Assembly (NCBI GenBank): GCA_963808125.1
Contig: CAWEEP010000075.1
Span: 1 to 42,365, forward strand
DNA: 42,365 nucleotides
Source: CAWEEP01 sp963808125
GTDB lineage: Bacteria; Chloroflexota; Dormibacteria; Aeolococcales; Aeolococcaceae
Direction: 5' to 3'
The notes below the pieces were generated by a model that saw only the letters and a list, made by a program, of their open reading frames with translations, did not search any database and was not told where the DNA came from. The translations under genes were made by a program, and so were the position numbers. Below, one piece after another: positions 36,807-42,365 of this stretch. How positions within the stretch are numbered: position 1 is the stretch's first letter; each line of letters starts with the position of its first letter.

Positions 36807-37726
36807 GTGGCGCCGTGCTCATCGCCGCGGGCGCCGCCTTCGCGCTGGCGGCCTTCCTCCTCGTCTGGGTGATGCTGCCCCAGGGGCAGTCCGCCGGTGT
36901 CCTGGAACAGCGTCTGGCACGGGTCGCCGACACCCCCGCGTACGACATCGACCTCGTCACCGGCGAGCTCACCGAGCCAGCCTTCGACCGCATCGTGCTC
37001 CCGGTCCTCGGCTTCATCGGCAAGTTCATCGCCAGGCGGACCAAGGAAGGCCAGCTGCAGCAGCTCCGCCAGCTCGTCGCCAAATCCGGGTCGCGGCAGC
37101 GGCCCGAGTCGCTCCTCGCCCTGCGCCTGCTCCTCCCCATCGCCGGCATCGCCGTGGGCTGGCTTCTCACCCAGGTCGCCCACATGAAGCCGCCCATGAG
37201 CCTCGCGGTGATCGTCGGGATGGCGGTGCTCATGTACCTGTATCCGACCGAGTCGCTGAAGAGCAAGGCCAAGAAGCGTCAGAAGGTCATCCGCCTCGCC
37301 CTCCCCGGGGCGCTCGACCTCCTCACCGTCTGCATGGAGGCGGGGCTCTCCCTGGACATGGCCATCATGCGGGTCAGCGAGAGCGACGACAGCGTGCTGA
37401 GCGGGGAGTTCCAGAAGGTCATCAATGAGGTGCGCCTCGGCCGCCCGCGCTCCGAGGCACTGCTGGGCATGGCGGACCGCAACGATGTGGAGGAACTCAC
37501 CGGCTTCATCCGCTCAGTGGTGCAGTCCGAACCGCTCGGTGTCAGCATCGCCAACGTGCTGCGCATCCAGTCAGAGGACCTGCGCCGCATGCGCAAGCAG
37601 CGCGCCGAGCAGGCGGGGCATCGAGCGCCGATCCTCATGCTCTTCCCCATGATGTGCTGCATCTTCCCCTGCATCTTCCTGATGCTGCTGGGACCGGCGG
37701 CGCTCCAGCTTCTGTTCCACGCCTGA
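36803..37726 (+). CDS. tadC: Tad secretion inner-membrane protein TadC
   Basis: Partner of TadB in the inner-membrane platform, 307 residues. An N-terminal helix, a helix pair near 110-150, and a T2SSF domain (RLALPGALDLLTVCMEAGLS, then SVVQSEPLGVSIANVLRIQS) with a last helix rich in Cys and Phe. Starts inside the tadB stop. The prepilin ATPase that drives this platform is not in the window. A GC-rich palindrome lies just downstream. Confidence 0.88.
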   Translation: MSGAVLIAAGAAFALAAFLLVWVMLPQGQSAGVLEQRLARVADTPAYDIDLVTGELTEPAFDRIVLPVLGFIGKFIARRTKEGQLQQLRQLVAKSGSRQRPESLLALRLLLPIAGIAVGWLLTQVAHMKPPMSLAVIVGMAVLMYLYPTESLKSKAKKRQKVIRLALPGALDLLTVCMEAGLSLDMAIMRVSESDDSVLSGEFQKVINEVRLGRPRSEALLGMADRNDVEELTGFIRSVVQSEPLGVSIANVLRIQSEDLRRMRKQRAEQAGHRAPILMLFPMMCCIFPCIFLMLLGPAALQLLFHA

Positions 37727-37736
37727 GCCTCTCGCG

Positions 37737-37758
37737 GAGGCGCGGGGCCCCGCGTCTC
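37737..37758. terminator. Palindrome between convergent tadC and exonuclease genes
   Basis: CGCGGGGCCCCGCG (37741-37754) is a perfect 14-bp palindrome, extended by GAG and CTC on the flanks with one G-T mismatch. It overlaps the last codon of the exonuclease gene. No U tract follows on either strand, so if it terminates transcription it does so by structure alone. Confidence 0.4.
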
Positions 37759-38620
37759 AGGCCTGGGCGAGAGTGGCGATGGCCGCCACCAGTCGCGAGC
37801 CCGGGCTCACCACCCCGTGGTCGCGGGCCAGCGCGGTGAACCGCGAGGCATCGGCCGGATAGCGGTCGCGACGGCCCGGCGGCAGCGTGACAGGGAGGTC
37901 GCGCACGGGGCGGACCACACGCATAGCCCGGCGCAGGTAGTCGCGGTCGGCGTCGCTGAAGCGGTCCTCGCCGAGCATGGCGTCGAGGCTGCCGTGGAGG
38001 CGGACGAGCTCCGCCGCCGTCCGGTCTCCCACCCCGCGCAGCCCGGGCAGGCCGTCGGAGGGATCGCCACGCAGCACCGCATAGTCGGCGTAGCGGCGGC
38101 CGGGGATGCCGTAGCGGCGTGTGATCTCGGCCTCGTCGATGACGGCGAGTCCGGCGCGCTCTGGGTAGAGGACCCGGACGCGGGGGTCCTCCACCAGGCC
38201 GAAGAGGTCGCGATCGCCGCTCCACACCTCGATGTCCCCCGGTGCCAGAGCCGTCCAGGTGGCGATGACGTCCTCCGCCTCGTAGCCGGCGAGGCCGAGG
38301 ACGTCCACGCCCAGGGCGTCGAGCAGCTCATCGATCACCGGCATCTGCGGTATCAGCTCCGGCGGCACGGGCTCGGCGACCCGGTGGGCCTTGTACTCGG
38401 GGATGAGGGCGACCCGCCAACCGGGACGCCAGTCGGTGTCACTGGCCATGGCGATGTGGAGCGGCTGCCGCTGCGTGATGAGGCGGGCGAGGCTGTCGAG
38501 ACATCCGCGCACCGCGTTGACAGGGCGGCCGTCCGGGGCGCGGGCGCCGGCGGCGGGGATGCCGTAGAAGGCGCGAAAGATCAGGCTCGAGCCGTCGATG
38601 AGGAGCCATTCGCAGGCCAT
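37757..38620 (-). CDS. Stand-alone 5'-3' exonuclease (PolA N-terminal domain-like)
   Basis: Flap-endonuclease-type nuclease of 287 residues without a polymerase domain, similar in layout to ExoIX/Xni. Metal-binding acidic sites are visible: LLIDGSSLIFRAF (D9), GYEAEDVIATW, WSGDRDLFGLV and LRGDPSDGLPGLRGVGDRTA, which continues into the helix-hairpin-helix. It likely acts in RNA primer or repair-flap removal. ATG 38620 gives the family start; a longer reading adds unrelated residues. Confidence 0.85.
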   Translation of the reverse strand: MACEWLLIDGSSLIFRAFYGIPAAGARAPDGRPVNAVRGCLDSLARLITQRQPLHIAMASDTDWRPGWRVALIPEYKAHRVAEPVPPELIPQMPVIDELLDALGVDVLGLAGYEAEDVIATWTALAPGDIEVWSGDRDLFGLVEDPRVRVLYPERAGLAVIDEAEITRRYGIPGRRYADYAVLRGDPSDGLPGLRGVGDRTAAELVRLHGSLDAMLGEDRFSDADRDYLRRAMRVVRPVRDLPVTLPPGRRDRYPADASRFTALARDHGVVSPGSRLVAAIATLAQA

Positions 38621-38672
38621 GACCCGTAGTTTCGCCCATCGCGGCGGCGGCCGAGATACGCTGTCCCGCGCC

Positions 38673-39092
38673 ATGCGCCGGCACGCTCTCCCGACCTGTC
38701 TCGCCGCCGCCGCCCTTCTGCTCGTCACCGCCTGTGGCGGGTCCATCGTCGACACCAGCGGCCTCACCCGGGTCGAGATCAGCACCTACCAGGCCCTGCC
38801 GCCCCCCTTCGGATCGAAGCAGGCGACGCTGACGTCGCCGTCGTCGCTGGCCAACTTCCAGAAGGCGATCGCCGCGGATCACATCGGCGTGAGCGCCTCG
38901 ACCACCCTCGGCACCGGGTGCGCCGGCGGCATCCAGTACACCGTCGTCATGGACACGGGTGGCGAGACGTCCACAACGCTCAGCGAGTACTCATGCGCCG
39001 ATCAGCTCACCGGCAACATGACCGGCGACGTGTCGGGGTTCCTCACCTACTTGGACGGCCAGCTGAGCGGGACGCCCTCAGGTCAGGGCTGA
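38673..39092 (+). CDS. Small putative lipoprotein
   Basis: Not recognised; 139 residues. It has a typical bacterial lipoprotein signal: MRRHALPTCLAAAALLLVTAC with Cys21 as lipidation site. The mature part has two cysteines (GTGCAGG and EYSCADQ), probably a disulphide. ATG 38673 is chosen because it gives this signal peptide; upstream starts do not. Its 3' end overlaps the convergent dehydrogenase gene by 10 nt. Confidence 0.72.
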   Translation: MRRHALPTCLAAAALLLVTACGGSIVDTSGLTRVEISTYQALPPPFGSKQATLTSPSSLANFQKAIAADHIGVSASTTLGTGCAGGIQYTVVMDTGGETSTTLSEYSCADQLTGNMTGDVSGFLTYLDGQLSGTPSGQG

Positions 39093-40006
39093 TCGACCGT
39101 CAGCACGGCCTTGCCGTTGACGCGGCGGCCGATCAGCGCCTCGATGGCGGTGCCGGAATCGCTCCAGGAGGCGCGCAGCGCGATCTGCGGATCGAGCCTG
39201 CCGGTGCCGACCAGGTCCGCCAGACGTCGCAGGTCGGCGCTCGCCGACCCCGACCTCTCCAGCTCATCGAAGAGGAACAGCGCGTAGAGGCGAGCGCCGG
39301 GGGCGCGCGCGAAGAAGGCGCGGGCGGGATAGGCGACGGGGTCGGGGGCGGTGGCGGCGAAGCTGATGACCGTGCCGCCCGGGGCCACCCGGCAGAGCGC
39401 CGTCCCCAGCGTCGCCCCCCCCACGGCATCGAGGACGACGTCGAAGGTGGGGCCCTCCTGCTCCAAGTCGGACAAGACCGCGTCGGCGCCCAGCCCGCGC
39501 AGTCCGTCGGTTCGCCGCGCCACCGCCGTGACGTGGGCCCCCGCCAGTCTGGCCAGCTGGATCCCGAACCGGCCCACGCCGCCGCTGGCACCGGTGACCA
39601 GCACCCGCTTGCCCAGCACGAAGCCGCCCGCCTCGAGGGCGCGCAGCGCGGTGAGGCCGGCGACGGGCAGCGCAGCGGCCTGTTCGAAGGAGACCTCGTC
39701 GGGGAGGACGGCGAGATGGGTGGTCCGGACGGCGGCCAGCTGGGCCCACGCGCCGGACGGCACCATGCCGACGACGCGGGCGCCCTCGGCGGGCCCGCCG
39801 CCGTCGGCGGCCCGGGTGCGCACCACGCCGGCAAGGTCCCAGCCGGTGACGGTGCCCGGCGGCTTGGCGGCGAGCTGCCGGACCTCGCCGCGGTTCAGGC
39901 TGATGGCGTGGACCTCCACCAGCGCCTCGTTGTCCCGGGGCGCCGGGTCGGGGACCGACGCCAGCTCGGCGTGGGGGGGAGTGGCGGAGGTGATGAGCGC
40001 TCGCAT
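39083..40006 (-). CDS. Zinc-type medium-chain dehydrogenase (quinone oxidoreductase-like)
   Basis: MDR-superfamily NAD(P)H-dependent oxidoreductase of 307 residues. GroES-like N-terminal domain (EVHAISLNRGEVRQL, TGWDLAGVV) and Rossmann domain with VTGASGGVGRFGIQLA. The cysteines and histidines that bind catalytic and structural zinc in alcohol dehydrogenases are absent, so this is a zinc-free quinone-reductase or enoyl-reductase type. The substrate cannot be told. Confidence 0.82.
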   Translation of the reverse strand: MRALITSATPPHAELASVPDPAPRDNEALVEVHAISLNRGEVRQLAAKPPGTVTGWDLAGVVRTRAADGGGPAEGARVVGMVPSGAWAQLAAVRTTHLAVLPDEVSFEQAAALPVAGLTALRALEAGGFVLGKRVLVTGASGGVGRFGIQLARLAGAHVTAVARRTDGLRGLGADAVLSDLEQEGPTFDVVLDAVGGATLGTALCRVAPGGTVISFAATAPDPVAYPARAFFARAPGARLYALFLFDELERSGSASADLRRLADLVGTGRLDPQIALRASWSDSGTAIEALIGRRVNGKAVLTVDQP

Positions 40007-40123
40007 CGGATTTCCCTGCAGCAGACGAGGACGGGACGCCGCAAGGATGACGCCCGCGACATTCCGGGGTCAATTGAAACAACTCGTCGGATGAGTGTGT
40101 AGCGCACCGGCAGCATCCCTACA

Positions 40124-40918
40124 GTGGAGCGCGTGAAGCGGATGCTGCTCGGCGCCATCCTGGCCCTCGGGGCGGGGTCGGCAGCGGCCGTCCTGATGCC
40201 GACGCTCGCCACCGCGGCCGCCGGTCCGGTGCCCGCGCTGACGGCGACTCACACCTGTTCCGGCTACTCGCTGGTGGCCTCCGTCACCGCCGGGACGCCG
40301 AAGACGGACGGCGTCACCATGTCGGTGACGGCCGGATCGACGGCAGAGGTCATCGGCACCGGCAACGTCCCGGTCGCTCTCTCCACCTTCGCGTCGGAGA
40401 GCAGTCTGTGGAGCGCCACCAACGCCTCCGCCCCGGTGACATACCACTCCAGGACGCTCACGGCGGCGACCATCTCGCTCTGGACACCGTCCGGCACCGG
40501 GTGGAATTCGCCGGCCCTGGCGACGGCCTCGATCTCCCTGCCCAGCGGCTACACCGGCACGTGCGCCACGCCGACGCCGACGCCGACGCCGACCCCCACG
40601 CTCACGCCGACGCCGACGCCGACCCCCAGGCCCACGGCCACACCCACCCCGACCGCGGCGCCCACCGCCACCCCCGCCCCAGCGTCGACGCCCACGCCGA
40701 CGGCGAGCGACGCGGAACCTCCGACCCCGGTCCCGCAGACCCCCGTCGCCACCCCGACTTCGAGCCCGACGCCGTCCGCCGCCGCCGCGGTTGGCGGCAG
40801 CCACGGCGGGTCGGTCCAGGTGGGCGGAGGCATCGTGCCGTCGCCGGTTGGCGGCCTGATGTGCGTCCTCGTCGCCGGCGGCTCGGTGGCGGCCGTCGTC
40901 CTCAAGCACCGGGTCTGA
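40124..40918 (+). CDS. Secreted Thr-Pro-rich surface protein with C-terminal membrane anchor
   Basis: Not a recognised family. A signal peptide (basic start, then LLGAILALGAGSAAAVL) is followed by a globular part of about 115 residues with a likely Cys pair (THTCSGYSLV and YTGTCATPT). Next come about 55 residues of Thr-Pro and Ala-Pro repeats, and a C-terminal helix GGLMCVLVAGGSVAAVVL before KHRV. It looks like a surface protein held away from the membrane by a stiff stalk. Start is uncertain: GTG 40124, GTG 40133 or ATG 40142; a TACAGT box ends 7 nt before GTG 40133. Confidence 0.7.
   Translation: MERVKRMLLGAILALGAGSAAAVLMPTLATAAAGPVPALTATHTCSGYSLVASVTAGTPKTDGVTMSVTAGSTAEVIGTGNVPVALSTFASESSLWSATNASAPVTYHSRTLTAATISLWTPSGTGWNSPALATASISLPSGYTGTCATPTPTPTPTPTLTPTPTPTPRPTATPTPTAAPTATPAPASTPTPTASDAEPPTPVPQTPVATPTSSPTPSAAAAVGGSHGGSVQVGGGIVPSPVGGLMCVLVAGGSVAAVVLKHRV
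40568..40720 (+). repeat. ACGCCG-type hexamer repeat coding Thr-Pro stalk
   Basis: Runs of the 6-bp unit ACGCCG (Thr-Pro), with variants ACCCCC and ACGGCC, occupy most of this stretch. Near-perfect copies at 40568-40590 and 40604-40622 are prone to slippage, so the stalk length may vary between strains. Confidence 0.7.
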
Positions 40919-41012
40919 GTCTAGCGGCCGCCCGAGGCGGTTGCGAGGCCCGTCCGGGGGTGGGGGCGCCGGCGGGCGGCCACCCACCCGCGCGTAGGAG
41001 GGAGGCCCAGCC

Positions 41013-42365
41013 TCAGTTGGGGAGCCGCGAGGCCGGACTGGTCCTCGCCTGCCGGGGCCGGCGCGATCGCCGGGAGGCAGGCGGTGCTCCGGAGCCCGGG
41101 GGCCGACGCCCGGGCGGCGCGACGTCGGCCACCGACCGCGGGCTCGCGTCGGCGCTCGCCTCCGGCTGCGACGCCGCCGGCAGGGTGAAGGCGAAGGTGG
41201 TCCCCGCCGCTCCGCTCGAACTTCGATCCAGATCCGGCCCCCGTGCCCCTCGACGATGCGGCGGCAGGTGGCCAGGCCGAGGCCGCTTCCCGGGATGGAC
41301 AGGTGCCCGCGGACAAATGGGTCGAAGACGCGGTCGCGGACCATGGGAGGCACGCCCTCGCCGTTGTCGCGGCAGCGCACCGTCCAGCTGCCATCCTGCA
41401 GGGTGGCGTCGATGTGCAGCCGGGGCGGGCGGGTGCCGCGGTACTTGACGCCGTTCTCGATGAGGTTCTGGAGCACCAGTTCCAGCTGCGCGAAGCGTCC
41501 CGGGATGGTCGGCAGTTCGTCCGCGTCGACGACCGCCGCCTGATCGGCGAGCGCCGACCGCGTCGTGGCCAGCGCCAGCCGCAGCGCGCGGTTCAGGTCG
41601 ACGGGCTCCGCCGTCTCGTCACCCCGGTCGAGCTCGGCGTAGCGGAGCAGGTCGGTGACGAGGTCGTTGGAGTAGCGGGCCACCTCGCCGATCTGGTCGA
41701 TCATCTGCAGGATCGCGGCGGGGTCGCCGCCCGAGACCGCCTGGGATCGTGCCACCGATGCCCACATGGTGATGGTGGCGAGCGGATTGCGCAGGTCGTG
41801 GGCCATGGCGTGGCTGAAGGTGGCCAGGTCGGCATTGGAACGGCGGAGCCGCTCGGTCATGACGGCGCGTTCGATCGCCACGCTGAGGAGGGCCGCCTGC
41901 TCGAAGAGGCGGTCGTGCCCGGTGATCTGGGTCGCGTCGACGGGGTTCACCACGGCAAGCAGGCCCAGGTTCATGCTCCTGGTCTTGACGGGGAGGACGA
42001 CGGCGATCTCCCCCGGTTGCCACGCCTCATCCTGGAGGATGCTGGCCGGGGGGAACGCCTCGATCCGGACCTGTGCCGGGAGGACCTGTGGCTCTCCCTC
42101 GCGAACATACGAGCCCGCGATGCCGAGGACGGGGCCGTCGCCGGCGGCGGCCCCGACCTCGGCCGGCCACAGGCCTAGACATCCAGCCCGGGCCGTGGTT
42201 CGGGACAGCCAGCCGAGCGACCGCGGGTCCCCGGCGCCGTCGCTCAGCAGCGTCATGCTGAGCTGGTGCTCAAGGCTCATCGAGCGGTGCAGTGCAGCGC
42301 GAGTGCGCTCCTGTTCATCCTGCACGAACCAGGTCAGATCGTTCCCCACTCGCGATACCACTCGC
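41013..42365 (-). CDS. GAF-domain sensor histidine kinase, 5' end at or beyond the window edge (one frameshift)
   Basis: Sensor kinase of a two-component system. The N-terminal part looks like a GAF-type sensor (AVVLPVKTRSMNLGLLAVVN). The HisKA phospho-acceptor box is FSHAMAHDLRNPLATITMW, followed by the ATPase N box LVLQNLIENGVKYRG, G1 RDNGEGVPPMV and G2 GSGLGLATCRRIVEGHGGRI. No membrane helices are visible, so it is probably cytoplasmic. The frame breaks at 41220-41221; dropping two bases gives IWIESSGAAGTTFAFTLPAA, the normal end of the ATPase domain, then about 50 low-complexity residues to a TGA at 41013-41015. A GTG at 42361 could be the start, but the gene may extend out of the window. 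No response regulator is visible. Confidence 0.82.

Noticed and set aside
40070..41215. The roughly 380-residue C-terminal continuation of the histidine kinase frame past the ATPase domain
   Set aside because: It is Arg/Gly-only low complexity and lies antisense to the Thr-Pro surface protein. The kinase continues in another frame and ends at 41013.

Overview
The window is a GC-rich (roughly 70 % by eye) bacterial chromosome segment. I see no phage, insertion sequence, tRNA, rRNA or CRISPR. A 14-gene NADH dehydrogenase operon, a Thermus-type LysW lysine operon, Tad pilus genes, WWDG-motif (DUF2510-like) proteins and promoters placed almost on top of start codons suggest a deep Terrabacteria lineage. 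Candidatus Dormibacterota or a Chloroflexota/Actinomycetota relative is my best guess, by inference only.

Layout. 1-1806 (minus): the 5' part of an M1 aminopeptidase, badly broken by indels. 2024-3609 (plus): a YceI-family gene behind a strong sigma-70-like promoter, then a DUF2231-Rieske fusion. 3682-18082 (plus): nuoA to nuoN in canonical order, mostly joined by 4-nt start/stop overlaps; this is one transcription unit for respiratory complex I. 18150-19392 (plus): two tandem paralogous membrane proteins with PH-like and WWDG segments. 19605-20084 (minus): a small anchored protein with its own promoter. 20217-30930 (minus): promoter, a 25-residue leader peptide, a hairpin attenuator, then a LeuB-like dehydrogenase, homocitrate synthase, homoaconitase large and small subunits, LysW, LysX, LysK, LysY, LysZ and finally a GH94 glycoside phosphorylase. 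This covers most of the alpha-aminoadipate route to lysine on the LysW carrier protein; the aminotransferases LysN and LysJ are not in the window. 30941-34796: a zinc-ribbon membrane protein, a seven-repeat propeller lipoprotein, a minimal FAD-domain protein and a histidine phosphatase. 35005-37726 (plus): cpaB, tadB and tadC without their ATPase. 37757-42365: a stand-alone 5'-3' exonuclease, a small lipoprotein, a medium-chain dehydrogenase, a Thr-Pro-rich surface protein and a GAF-type histidine kinase cut by the right edge.

Reading-frame breaks are a dominant feature. Besides the aminopeptidase, eleven genes have one break each, including nuoF, nuoG, nuoM, lysY, lysK and homocitrate synthase. 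In each case the family motif is restored by adding or removing one or two bases, so I treat them as sequence errors rather than dead genes. Six of the eleven sit where the repaired sequence would read GANTC, which suggests basecalling errors at methylated sites.
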